Below are positions 15,679-24,237 of a stretch of DNA of 64,000 nt, piece by piece. The position numbers and the translations under genes are program-made. Every line of letters begins with the position of its first letter. Within the stretch, counting starts at the first letter, position 1. The stretch covers positions 1 to 64,000 of the forward strand of contig DASUTB010000036.1 in the NCBI GenBank assembly GCA_036374835.1, given 5' to 3'. This DNA comes from DASUTB01 sp036374835. Its GTDB lineage: Bacteria; Actinomycetota; Actinomycetes; Jiangellales; Jiangellaceae. The notes beneath the pieces are model-generated. The model was not told the origin of the DNA. It worked only from the letters and a program-made list of their open reading frames with translations, and searched no databases.

Positions 15679-16794
15679 GTGAAGACTCAAGCCGCAGTGC
15701 TGTGGGAGTACGGCAAGGACTGGCAGACCGAGGAACTCGAGCTCGACGACCCGAAGGCGGGCGAGGTCCTCGTGCGCCTGGCGGCGACCGGGCTGTGCCA
15801 CTCGGACGAGCACGTCCGTATCGGGGATCTGCCCATGGAGGGCCTGCCCACGATCGGAGGGCACGAGGGCGCCGGCGTCGTTGAGCGCGTCGGCCCGGAA
15901 GTCACCGGCGTGAGCGAGGGCGACCACGTCGTCCTGAGCTTCGTCCCGGCGTGCGGGCGCTGCTTGAGCTGTGCCAACGGTCACCAGAACTTGTGCGACG
16001 AAGGTGCCGAGCTCACCGTCGGCCTCCAGCGAGACGGCAGCTCGCGGCACCACGTCCGCGGCCAGGACGCTCGGCTGATGTGCTTGCTGGGGACATTCGC
16101 ACCGCACACGGTGGTCCGGGAAAGCTCGGTCGTCAAGATCAGGGACGACGTCCCCTTGGACAAGGCCGCGCTCGTCGGTTGCGGTGTCACCACAGGATGG
16201 GCCACCGCCGTCTACGGCGCCGGTGTTTCGCCCGGTGACACCGTTGCAGTACTGGGGGTCGGCGGCGTGGGAGCGAATGCCGTTCAAGGCGCGCGTATCG
16301 CCGGCGCCAGCCATATCCTCGCCATCGACCCATCGGAGTTCAACCGCGAGCAGGCCAAGGTTTTCGGTGCGACGCACACATTCGCGAGCGCGGCCGAGGC
16401 GCTCGAGGCGCTGCCGGACCTGACGTGGGGACGGATGGCCGACTCGGCGCTCATCACCGTCGGCGTCGCCACCGGCGAGGTCATCGGCGAGGCCCTATCC
16501 CTGGTCGGCAAGCTGGGTACCGTGGTGCTGACATCGCTTTCACCGGTCACCGACAACCAGGTCGTGCTTCCCATGTTCGAGATGGCCGCTTTTCAGAAGC
16601 GTCTCGTCGGTTGCCTGTTCGGCGACGCCAATCCTCGCTACGACATCCCCCGCCTGCTCGACTTGTACGTCGGAGGCGACCTGCTGCTCGACGAGCTCGT
16701 CACCCGGACGTACCCGTTCGAGGACATCAACCAGGGTTACGAGGACATGCGCACGCACCGAAACGTGCGTGGAATGGTCCGCTTCGACCAATAA
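15679..16794 (+). CDS. NDMA-type (mycofactocin-dependent) zinc alcohol dehydrogenase
   Basis: 371 aa, zinc MDR fold. Catalytic zinc ligands lie in TGLCHSDEH and GGHEGAG; structural zinc Cys are CGRCLSCANGHQNLC. The NAD site is GVGGVGANAVQGARIAG. Overall it matches actinobacterial NDMA-dependent alcohol dehydrogenases, which keep NAD bound and need mycofactocin (or the dye NDMA) to reoxidise it. GAGGGAGAGGAG precedes the GTG at 15679 by about 7 nt, deciding the start. Genomic proximity to mftA-F supports the assignment. Likely substrates are alcohols or aldehydes; not further resolvable. Confidence 0.88.
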   Translation: MKTQAAVLWEYGKDWQTEELELDDPKAGEVLVRLAATGLCHSDEHVRIGDLPMEGLPTIGGHEGAGVVERVGPEVTGVSEGDHVVLSFVPACGRCLSCANGHQNLCDEGAELTVGLQRDGSSRHHVRGQDARLMCLLGTFAPHTVVRESSVVKIRDDVPLDKAALVGCGVTTGWATAVYGAGVSPGDTVAVLGVGGVGANAVQGARIAGASHILAIDPSEFNREQAKVFGATHTFASAAEALEALPDLTWGRMADSALITVGVATGEVIGEALSLVGKLGTVVLTSLSPVTDNQVVLPMFEMAAFQKRLVGCLFGDANPRYDIPRLLDLYVGGDLLLDELVTRTYPFEDINQGYEDMRTHRNVRGMVRFDQ

Positions 16795-17019
16795 CCGCGC
16801 CATCCGGCCCCGAACTTGATCACCTGCTAGCACCGCTGCGAGCAGAGTGGAGTCGCGACGCGCTCTGATGTGGCATGCGCGATCGGTTGGACGGCCGGCG
16901 ACGGGAATCGGTCGTTGGCTCGGGTAGTTGTAGCTGGAGTCTGGCGGCGCAACCTCGATCACGCGGGTGTCGTTCGCCCGTTGGGCCGTATGCCGACAAG
17001 CAGGGAAGGGTCGAGGAGT

Positions 17020-17718
17020 ATGCCGTTGCGCGCCGACATCGATCTGGTCGTATTCGACGTCCTCGGAACCCTCGTCAACGAGCCCGGCGGACTGTACAAC
17101 GGCATCCGCGAGCTGGCCACGGGCAGGAACGCCGGTCAGGTCGACGACCTCGTCGACGTGTGGCAGAGCCACGTCGCGGACCAGCAGCGGGAGATGCTCG
17201 ACGGTCGCCGTCCCTACGCCAACAGCGACGTCCTCGATCGCGAAGCGGCTGAGCTTGTGGCCGCCAAGTGCGGCGTAACCGATGCCACCGCCATCGACAA
17301 GCTCGCAACCGCCGAACGGCGTCTCGATCCCTGGCCCGACACCGTCGAATCGCTCGAGACGCTTGCGCAACGCGTCCCGCTCGTAGGCCTGTCCAACGCG
17401 AGCCGGGCGACGCTGACCCGGCTCAATGCCCAGGCAGGACTGCGATGGCACTACCTGCTTTCGGCGGAGGACGCCCAAAGCTACAAACCTGCCCTCGATG
17501 TCTACCGGCTCGCCGTCGAACTCCTGGACGGTCATGCACCGCACCGTGCTCTCATGGTCGCCGCGCACGCATGGGATCTCCGGGGCGCGCAAACACTGGG
17601 ACTGCGCACGGCCTATGTCGAACGGCCGGTAGGAGACCCACCTCTCGCCACCGACTCGTTCGACTACCGCGCCGCCAGCCTCGCCGACCTCGTAAGTGTG
17701 CTCGTCGACCTCCGATGA
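17020..17718 (+). CDS. Haloacid dehalogenase type II-like HAD hydrolase
   Basis: 232 aa, the usual size for L-2-haloacid dehalogenases. Nucleophile D13 is in LVVFDVLGTL, motif II Ser-Asn in LSNASRAT, motif III Lys in SYKPALDVY, and the C-terminal block AAHAWDLRGAQTLGLRTAYVER parallels the dehalogenase pattern. A phosphatase role cannot be excluded. Start choice is uncertain: 17020 has a very close GAGGAG, and an ATG at 16990 is an alternative. The stop lies at the edge of a small inverted-repeat element. Confidence 0.8.
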   Translation: MPLRADIDLVVFDVLGTLVNEPGGLYNGIRELATGRNAGQVDDLVDVWQSHVADQQREMLDGRRPYANSDVLDREAAELVAAKCGVTDATAIDKLATAERRLDPWPDTVESLETLAQRVPLVGLSNASRATLTRLNAQAGLRWHYLLSAEDAQSYKPALDVYRLAVELLDGHAPHRALMVAAHAWDLRGAQTLGLRTAYVERPVGDPPLATDSFDYRAASLADLVSVLVDLR

Positions 17719-17775
17719 TGCGGTGCACTTACTGCTCATATAAGTCATTAAGTGCACGCGATCATGTCGACCTCC
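17704..17775. repeat. Small inverted-repeat element flanked by 10-bp direct repeats
   Basis: GTCGACCTCC occurs at 17704-17713 and 17766-17775. Between them lies a 52-bp segment with inverted arms (core GTGCACTTA at 17723-17731 and TAAGTGCAC at 17749-17757, extended to about 18 bp with mismatches). Left repeat plus element encode the last HAD codons and stop. This resembles a tiny non-autonomous insertion with a target duplication, or simply a hairpin terminator. Confidence 0.45.
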
Positions 17776-17804
17776 CTCCGTCTGCGGCCGTCGGCCTCTG
17801 ATTG

Positions 17805-19061
17805 ATGACGTGCAAGACTGAACCGATGGCGCTCGCTCCAGCGTTGACCGACGGACTCGACCGGGCAGGTCGGCGGCGCGTCCTGGTGACCCTGTGCACG
17901 ACCGTCACCGTCAGCTACGGCGTCCTCTACTACGCCTTCCCAGTGCTGGTTACCGACATGAGCGCCGAGACGGGGTGGTCGCGTTCAACGCTGACCGCCG
18001 CGTTCTCCGGGGCTTTGCTGGTGGCCGCGATGGTCGGCATTCCGGTCGGGCGGTGGCTGGACCGCTGGGGTCCACGCTGGATCATGACCGTGGGTTCGGC
18101 ACTAGCGGTCCCGGCGCTCCTGCTGGTGGCCGCGGCGCCGAACCTCGCTGCGTTCGTGCTCGGGTGGGCCCTTGCCGGTGTCGCGATGGCCGCGACCTTC
18201 TACCCGCCCGCCTTCACCGCCATCACCCGATGGCACGGCCACCGACGGGTACGTGGGCTTACCGTTCTCACCTTGGCGGCCGGGTTCGCGAGCACGATAT
18301 TCGCCCCGGTCACCGCGTTTCTCTTGGACCACCTGGGCTGGCAGCGGGCGTACGTCACACTCGCTGCGCTGCTCGGCGTGGTGACCATCGCGGGCCACTG
18401 GTGGGGGCTGCGGGGACCGTGGCCGCCGGCTGAGCGGCCGCCCGGTGCGGTAGTGCAGCATCCCACCCGCATCGCTCGCAGCCTGCCGTTCGCTGCGCTG
18501 GTCACCGCGGTCGCCCTGGGTACGTTCGCAGCCTTCGCCGCGGTGGTGAATCTCGTGCCGATGCTGGTCGAGCGGGGTGTCGATACCGGTACCGCGGCGC
18601 TCATCCTCGGTATCGGCGGGGCCGGGCAGGTAGCCGGGCGACTCGCCTACCCGGCGCTGGATCGGCGCACCGGTGTCCGGACTCGGACAGTCGTCATCAT
18701 CGCGGTCACGGCGGTTACCACCGCGCTACTCGGCGTGCTCACCTCTGTCTTGGCGCTCATCGTCGCCGCCGTCGTCGCCGGAATGGCCCGTGGGCTCAAG
18801 ACGCTGGTACACGCCACGTCGATCACCGACCGCTGGGGAACGGTCCATTACGGGCGGCTCACCGGGCTGATGAACATGCCGATCAGCCTCGCCGTCGCGC
18901 TGGGCCCGTGGGCCGGATCGGCCATCGCCGGCGTGCTGGGCGGCTATCCTGCCGCATTCTTGGTGCTCGCCGGATGCGCACTTGTCGGCACCGGGCTCGC
19001 TGCGATCAGCGTGCCATCACAGCGTATGGCTACACCCTCGACGCAGCGTTCGGCCGACTAG
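17805..19061 (+). CDS. Major facilitator superfamily transporter
   Basis: About 418 aa with twelve predicted membrane segments. The MFS loop 2-3 motif is PVGRWLDRWGPRW and a related motif recurs after TM8 (LAYPALDRRTG). It resembles the monocarboxylate/oxalate-formate antiporter-like MFS group. Starts at 17805 and 17826 are both possible; neither has a clear ribosome-binding site. It follows the HAD gene by 86 bp and could move organic acids linked to the dehalogenase or alcohol oxidation; this is inference. Confidence 0.85.
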   Translation: MTCKTEPMALAPALTDGLDRAGRRRVLVTLCTTVTVSYGVLYYAFPVLVTDMSAETGWSRSTLTAAFSGALLVAAMVGIPVGRWLDRWGPRWIMTVGSALAVPALLLVAAAPNLAAFVLGWALAGVAMAATFYPPAFTAITRWHGHRRVRGLTVLTLAAGFASTIFAPVTAFLLDHLGWQRAYVTLAALLGVVTIAGHWWGLRGPWPPAERPPGAVVQHPTRIARSLPFAALVTAVALGTFAAFAAVVNLVPMLVERGVDTGTAALILGIGGAGQVAGRLAYPALDRRTGVRTRTVVIIAVTAVTTALLGVLTSVLALIVAAVVAGMARGLKTLVHATSITDRWGTVHYGRLTGLMNMPISLAVALGPWAGSAIAGVLGGYPAAFLVLAGCALVGTGLAAISVPSQRMATPSTQRSAD

Positions 19062-19073
19062 TTCCGCGCGGCG

Positions 19074-19162
19074 GCGGGCCATCATGCAGGGGGCTAGTGG
19101 CGGGACATCATGCAGGGGCACTCACCGTACGTCTGGGGCACAGGTTAGTGGCGGGACATCAT
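19074..19162. repeat. Degenerate tandem copies of the 3' end of the ThDP gene
   Basis: TAGTGGCGGGACATCAT occurs at 19095-19111 and 19146-19162; a diverged copy (GGCGGGCCATCATGCAGGGG) starts at 19074. The 19146 copy is the last codons and stop of the leftward ThDP enzyme gene; the others lie just beyond its stop. They look like partial duplications of the gene's end or a short local repeat. Confidence 0.7.
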
Positions 19163-20785
19163 CCAAGACTTGTGCGGCGGGATCTTCGCGTCGATGACCA
19201 TGGGCCGGTCACGCGGACCGCCGAGCCACGGGCGCAACGCGTCGAGGTCGTCGATCGAGCGGACGGTGATCGCCTCGCAGCCGTAGCCGCGGGCGATGGC
19301 GGCGATGTCCGTCTCCGGAAAGCGGACCGTGTCGAGCTTGTCCGTCTCGTGGTCGAAAAGGTTGACCTCGGCACCGTAGGCGTCGTCGTTGAACACGATG
19401 ACGACCATGCCCATGCGCAACCGGACGGCGGTGTCGAGCTCCACGAGCGTCATCATGAAGGCGCCGTCGCCAGTCCCGACCACCGGCATCCGCTCCGGTT
19501 GGGCGACGCCGGCGCCGATCGCCGCGGCGAGCCCGAGGCCGATGGACTGGTAGGACAGTGGGATGCAGTAGCCGCGCTGGTCCGGCACGCGCAGGTGCGC
19601 CCCGGCGTAGCAGTTGACGTTCCCGCCGTCGGTGACGACAACGCGCTCTCCAGGTAGCCTCGCGTCGAGGGTGTTGATCAGTTCTTGGGGATCGACCCGA
19701 TCGGGCACGCGCAGCGGAGTGAATGGCTGGTCCTTCCAATACCGGACCTCCTGCACACGCTTGTGGATCTCCGCCGTCCGGTAGCCGACGCGGCCGGGAT
19801 GGCGTTTGGCGATCGCGTCGGCCGCGGCTGCGGCGACTCGCGCGGTATCACCCACGATGCCGATGTCGACCGGGTGGTGGAAGCCGATGGCAGCGCCCCG
19901 ATCGTCGACCTGGATCACGGTCTTGTCCCGCATCAGGCGGCCTCTGCTGGTCGTCCATTTGTTCAAGCCGGCGCCGAAGACCGCCAGAACGTCCGCGTTC
20001 GCGATGAGCTCGGCAGATCCATCGGTGGCAAAGCCGCCCATGATGTCCAGCGCCCACTCGTCGCCGACGAACAGGCCGCGGCCAGCCGCCGAGGTGACGA
20101 GGAGGGCGCCGGAGACGTCGCCGAGATGGCGCAGTTGCGCGCCCGCCTCCCAGGCGCCGCGGCCGCCGACGATCACCGGACGTTCGGCCGCGCCGAGGGC
20201 CTCGACAAGCTGGTCCAGCGCCTCCGGCGAGGGCCCCGGCGGCAGCCGCACCGGAACGGGCGAAACATCGGCGGGATCGAAGCCGACATGCTCGTCCTGA
20301 ATATCCACCGGCATCGAAAGGACCACGGTCGCGCGTTCCACCGCAGCGGTGTGGAAGGCCCGGGCCGTGTCCGCGACGGCCGATGCGGCCGAGTGGATGC
20401 GCGCCGGTACCGCCCCGACCGCGGCGACGGCGGCGTCCTGGTCGATATAGAAGTTGTCCGTGACATCGCCGCTCGCGGTGTCGCCGGTCAGGACCAGCAC
20501 CGGAGTGTGGCATTTCGCCGCTTCGATGATGCCGGTCAGCGCGTTCGTCAGGCCGCACCCCTCATGGACGCTGACGACCGAGACCTTACCGGTCGCCCTG
20601 CTGTAGGCGTCGGCCATACCAGCCGCGCCCATCTCGTGCCGGGCGGCCGTGAACGGCACGCCGGCGTCGATCAACGCGTTCGTGGCATGGAAGTTGCTGC
20701 TGCCCACGACGCCGAAGATGTGCGATCCGCCCAGTTGGGCGATCGTCCGGCCGACGGCCGCGGCGACGGTGATCTGTTCCGCCAT
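19145..20785 (-). CDS. ThDP-dependent enzyme, acetolactate synthase/decarboxylase superfamily
   Basis: 546 aa with the three-domain layout: PYR domain (catalytic Glu E51 in AARHEMGAAGMADAYSR), central domain (residues ~190-320) and PP domain with the ThDP-Mg motif starting GDGAFMMTLVELD and ending NDDAYG (~430-465). It is shorter than anabolic IlvB and has no small subunit beside it, so a catabolic lyase or decarboxylase is likelier. SD GAGGAG lies 5 nt before the ATG. It is last in the leftward cluster with an acyl-CoA ligase and an ABC importer. Confidence 0.88.
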   Translation of the reverse strand: MAEQITVAAAVGRTIAQLGGSHIFGVVGSSNFHATNALIDAGVPFTAARHEMGAAGMADAYSRATGKVSVVSVHEGCGLTNALTGIIEAAKCHTPVLVLTGDTASGDVTDNFYIDQDAAVAAVGAVPARIHSAASAVADTARAFHTAAVERATVVLSMPVDIQDEHVGFDPADVSPVPVRLPPGPSPEALDQLVEALGAAERPVIVGGRGAWEAGAQLRHLGDVSGALLVTSAAGRGLFVGDEWALDIMGGFATDGSAELIANADVLAVFGAGLNKWTTSRGRLMRDKTVIQVDDRGAAIGFHHPVDIGIVGDTARVAAAAADAIAKRHPGRVGYRTAEIHKRVQEVRYWKDQPFTPLRVPDRVDPQELINTLDARLPGERVVVTDGGNVNCYAGAHLRVPDQRGYCIPLSYQSIGLGLAAAIGAGVAQPERMPVVGTGDGAFMMTLVELDTAVRLRMGMVVIVFNDDAYGAEVNLFDHETDKLDTVRFPETDIAAIARGYGCEAITVRSIDDLDALRPWLGGPRDRPMVIDAKIPPHKSWMMSRH

Positions 20786-20874
20786 GCTGCTCCTCTCGGC
20801 GCCTTTGCGCGGCGTTTACCTCCGATACGCGGACTACATGACACGTTAAGTTGGGAATTGCCGGCCAAACATGG

Positions 20875-22473
20875 TCATTCGGTGAGCTCGGCTGTGGCCT
20901 CTTGTTTGAGCCGCACAAGGTCGACCTTGCCGTGCGGGCTGCGCTCGAGCGAGTCACGCAACAGGACGTGGCGGGGTTTCTTGTAGCCGGCGAGGCGTTG
21001 GTCGAGATGGACGGCGAGCTCCTCCGGGTCGACCGACGAACCCTTGATGGGCACGACGACCGCAGTCACCGCCTCGCCGAAGCGCGGATCGGGAGTCCCG
21101 AACACGACGGCGTCGTCAACGGCCGCGTGTTCCAGCAGCGCCCGCTCCACCTCGGCCGGGTAGACCTTCTCGCCGCCGGTGTTCACCACCGCGCTGCCGC
21201 GTCCGAGCAGCTCGATGTGCCCGTCGTTGTCGAGGACGCGGACCCAGTCGCCGGGCACGACGTAGCGCCGGCCGCCGATCTCGGGGAACGTCGCCCGGGT
21301 CTTTGCCTCGTCCCGGAAGTAGCCCTTGGGCAACACGCCGCGGTAGGCGATCCGGCCGAGAGCGCCGATGCGGTCCTGCACCTCGGCGCCGTCGTCGTCG
21401 AGCACCGCGGAATCCGGCATGAGCCGGAGCCGGGCCGGCAGGTCGTCGACGCTGCTGGTGATAGCGGTGGCGTACGGTCCGCCCTCGGCAGACGCGAGCA
21501 GGTCGACGATGGTCAGGTCGGTGAGCGAGTGCAGCCGTCGCTTCATCTCGTCGGTCAACCGCATCCCGGAGCTGATCACCGATCGCACCTGCCCGAGCCC
21601 GTTGCCGGCCTGTTCCGCGGCCGTGGCGAGCGGGTGCGCGACAGCCTCCCCGGCGAGGACGAGGCGGGTGACACCCTCCTCATGGATCAGGCGGAGGGCT
21701 TCTTCGGCGTCGAGCCGCGGCGAGGCATGGATGACGACGCTGCCGCCGAGAACGAGCGTATTGATCGAGCTGGACAGCGCGGTTCCGTGGATGAGCGGCG
21801 CGAGGGGAAGGGTGGCCACTCGCGGCGTGGCCGGGTCGACCGCGATCGCCACCGCGCCGTCCACTGTCTCCGGCGGGTCGATCCCGATGATGGTGTAGGT
21901 GGAGAACAGGCGGCCCTCGAGCATGTGGTCGGCGTCCCAGACGACGGCCTTCGGCAGGCCGGTGGTCCCGCCGGTATAGAGACGCAGTTCGCCGCCAGGC
22001 GGCGGAGTCGCGGGCAGGGTCGCCGACCGGCTGACGACGTCGCGGTACGCAACCGCTCCGGGCGCCAGCGCCTCGTCGTCGAGATCTAGGAAGACCGGTG
22101 GCCGGTCGAGCCCGGCGGCGGCTTCAGCGGCGACCGCAGCGAGGGAGGCCGGGTAGACGAGCGCGCGGACCTCAGAGTCGATCAGCAGGTTGCGCAGCTC
22201 GTGCGCCCGGTACCGGAAGTTGATCGGCACGAGTGCGCGGCCGGTTGCCAGGCAGGCGTACAGCACGACGAGGAACTCGGGCCGGTTGTACGAGAAGACG
22301 GCGACGGATTCGCCCGGACGCACCCCGGACCGTTCGAGGTATTGGGCGACCGCCGCGGCCTCCGAGGTGAACTCGCGAAACGTCAGCCGGCGGGCCCGGC
22401 TGACCACCGCGAGCCGGTGCGGAGCGGTTTGGGCGATGCCCTGCCAGACGTCGGTGTACCGGCCGACTCTCAT
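20875..22473 (-). CDS. Acyl-CoA ligase (AMP-forming, ANL superfamily)
   Basis: 532 aa. AMP-binding P-loop YTGGTTGLPKAVVWD near residue 170, adenylate motif region YATAITSSVDDL, hinge GDWVRVLDNDGHIELLGRG, and the C-terminal catalytic Lys region in SPHGKVDLVRLK. It activates a carboxylic acid to its CoA thioester; the acid is not identifiable. It starts 4 bp after the permease stop, so it belongs to the importer operon. It is a paralogue of the ligase at 29777-31411 on the other side of the IclR gene. Confidence 0.88.
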   Translation of the reverse strand: MRVGRYTDVWQGIAQTAPHRLAVVSRARRLTFREFTSEAAAVAQYLERSGVRPGESVAVFSYNRPEFLVVLYACLATGRALVPINFRYRAHELRNLLIDSEVRALVYPASLAAVAAEAAAGLDRPPVFLDLDDEALAPGAVAYRDVVSRSATLPATPPPGGELRLYTGGTTGLPKAVVWDADHMLEGRLFSTYTIIGIDPPETVDGAVAIAVDPATPRVATLPLAPLIHGTALSSSINTLVLGGSVVIHASPRLDAEEALRLIHEEGVTRLVLAGEAVAHPLATAAEQAGNGLGQVRSVISSGMRLTDEMKRRLHSLTDLTIVDLLASAEGGPYATAITSSVDDLPARLRLMPDSAVLDDDGAEVQDRIGALGRIAYRGVLPKGYFRDEAKTRATFPEIGGRRYVVPGDWVRVLDNDGHIELLGRGSAVVNTGGEKVYPAEVERALLEHAAVDDAVVFGTPDPRFGEAVTAVVVPIKGSSVDPEELAVHLDQRLAGYKKPRHVLLRDSLERSPHGKVDLVRLKQEATAELTE

Positions 22474-22477
22474 ATCG

Positions 22478-23272
22478 TCAGGCGTCCCGGTTCTGCAGTC
22501 CGTAGACCGACTCGTGCCACGGGATGAAGAATCGCTTGAGCTCGTTGACGATGAGGAACAATGCGAGCCCGATGAACGACAGCACCAGAATCAGCGCGAA
22601 CGTCCGGGCCGCGTCGAGCGAGTTCATCGCCGAGACCACCATGTTGCCCAAGCCGTCGTTGCCGCCGAGGTACTCGCCGACGATAGCTCCGATGGTGGCG
22701 AGCACGATCCCGACTTCCATGCCGGCGAACATGTACGGCATGAGGCTGCGTATCTCCAGCTGGGAGAACGTCTGGCCGCGGGTCGCATTGAGGCTGCGCA
22801 TCACCTCGCGCTGCCCCCGCTCGACCGAGCGGACTCCGAGCAGCACGTTGAGCATGATGGGGAAGAACGCCAGGATCGCCGCCAGCACGATCTTCGACGT
22901 GAACCCGAAGCCGAACCAGATCACAAACAGCGGAACGAAGGCGACCTTCGGCGAGACCTGGAAGATCACGATCAATGGACGGACGCTGCGCTCGAGCCAT
23001 GGCAGCTTGCCCAGCACCACCCCGACAAAGAGGCCGGAGAGGACGGCGATGAGGAAGCCGGCGATGATCTCGGTGACCGTCACCTGCGCCGCGGTCCACA
23101 GCTCCGCTTCGCCGAGCAGTTCGGCGATCGCGTCGCCGACCTCGCCGGGCGGCGGGAAGATCAACGGGTTGACGTCCCTCGTCGTCACGACGAGGTGCCA
23201 GGTGGCGATGATCGCCACGACGAGCGCCGGGGTGACGATCCACGGCAGCAGCTTCATCCGGTTCCTGCGCAC
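22478..23272 (-). CDS. ABC importer permease, SsuC/TauC family
   Basis: 264 aa, six membrane segments, and the EAA-loop region around ARTFALILVLSFIGLALF. Homologous permeases import sulfonates, taurine, nitrate, riboflavin or pyrimidine precursors. GTG start with GGAGGAG just upstream; the ATPase stop lies 1 bp before it. Confidence 0.9.
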   Translation of the reverse strand: MRRNRMKLLPWIVTPALVVAIIATWHLVVTTRDVNPLIFPPPGEVGDAIAELLGEAELWTAAQVTVTEIIAGFLIAVLSGLFVGVVLGKLPWLERSVRPLIVIFQVSPKVAFVPLFVIWFGFGFTSKIVLAAILAFFPIMLNVLLGVRSVERGQREVMRSLNATRGQTFSQLEIRSLMPYMFAGMEVGIVLATIGAIVGEYLGGNDGLGNMVVSAMNSLDAARTFALILVLSFIGLALFLIVNELKRFFIPWHESVYGLQNRDA

Positions 23273-23273
23273 G

Positions 23274-24113
23274 TCACTCCTCCTGGTCCAGTTCGTGCCG
23301 GAGCGAGCGCACGATCTCGTTGAACTCCGGCGTGGTCTGCAGATCGACGTCCCGAGGCTTGTCGAAGCCCACCGGGAGGATCTTGTTGATTCGCCCCGGC
23401 CGCGGCGTCATCTGGACCACCCGGTCGGCGAGGAACACCGCCTCCGGGATGTCGTGCGTCACGAACACCACGGTCGAGGACGTCTCCAGTACGATGCGCT
23501 GGAGCTCGAGGTTCATTCGCTCGCGGGTCAGCGCATCGAGCGCACCGAACGGCTCGTCCATCAGCAGCAGCTCCGGCTCGGTGCTCAACGCCCGGGCGAT
23601 CGCCGCGCGCTGTTGCATGCCGCCGGAGAGCTCCCGCGGGTACGAGTGCTCGAAACCGGTCAGGCCGACGAGCTCGGCGAGTTCGGCGGCCCGCTTCCGG
23701 CGCGCCCGTTTGCCGACGCCGCGCAGCTTGAGCGGCAACGCGACGTTGTCGATGACCGGGAACCACGGGAACAAGTTGGGCTCCTGGAAGACGAAGCCGA
23801 GCTTGGTGATGGCAGAGGAATCGACGCGCCCGTTGTTCCACAGTGACTTGCCGTCGACCTCGATCGTGCCCGCGGTGGGCGGCAGCAAGCCCCCGAGCAT
23901 TCGCAGCATCGTGGTCTTGCCGCAGCCCGATCGTCCGATGAGCGCGACGAACTCGCTGCGCCGGATCGTCAGGTCCACGCCGGAAACGGCATGGGTGACT
24001 CCGCTTCGGGCGTGGAAGTCACGACCGACGTCCGAGATGCGCAGCCGTGGAGTCTCGGTTTCCGGGTCGTCCACCGTCATGTCGGGCTCCGTCGCACTAC
24101 GCATCTCGGTCAT
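23274..24113 (-). CDS. ABC importer ATP-binding protein, SsuB/TauB family
   Basis: 279 aa. Walker A GRSGCGKTTM, Q-loop FVFQEPNLFPW, signature LSGGMQQRAAIARAL, Walker B LLLMDEPFGALD and the switch His in FVTHDIPEA. GAAGGAGG lies 7 nt before the ATG. It forms one importer with the permease downstream and the NMT1-type binding protein upstream. A large hairpin separates it from the binding-protein gene, which would allow higher expression of the latter. Confidence 0.92.
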   Translation of the reverse strand: MTEMRSATEPDMTVDDPETETPRLRISDVGRDFHARSGVTHAVSGVDLTIRRSEFVALIGRSGCGKTTMLRMLGGLLPPTAGTIEVDGKSLWNNGRVDSSAITKLGFVFQEPNLFPWFPVIDNVALPLKLRGVGKRARRKRAAELAELVGLTGFEHSYPRELSGGMQQRAAIARALSTEPELLLMDEPFGALDALTRERMNLELQRIVLETSSTVVFVTHDIPEAVFLADRVVQMTPRPGRINKILPVGFDKPRDVDLQTTPEFNEIVRSLRHELDQEE

Positions 24114-24143
24114 CGTCCAGCCTCCTTCGCATCACGGTATGTC

Positions 24144-24231
24144 GTTCGATCACGTTCACCACCGGGGGCGACATCACACCATGCATGCACGCCTATTGTG
24201 ATGTCGCTACGCCTGCCGAACGTGATCGAAC
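24144..24231. other. Intercistronic hairpin between binding-protein and ATPase genes
   Basis: Arms 24144-24178 and 24197-24231 pair through GTTCGATCACGTTC (14 of 14) and GCGACATCACA (11 of 11) with a mismatched middle; the loop is 18 nt. It lies 7 bp after the binding-protein stop. Such stem-loops commonly stabilise the upstream binding-protein message or attenuate readthrough to the ATPase. Confidence 0.65.
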
Positions 24232-24237
24232 CACGAC

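Noticed and set aside
19074..19162. Short repeats considered as a CRISPR-like array
   Set aside because: Only two good copies and one diverged copy, uneven spacing, and one copy is the end of a gene; no cas genes.
19145..20785. Anabolic acetolactate synthase (IlvB)
   Set aside because: No regulatory subunit gene is adjacent and all neighbours are catabolic; the fold is shared but the role is probably different.
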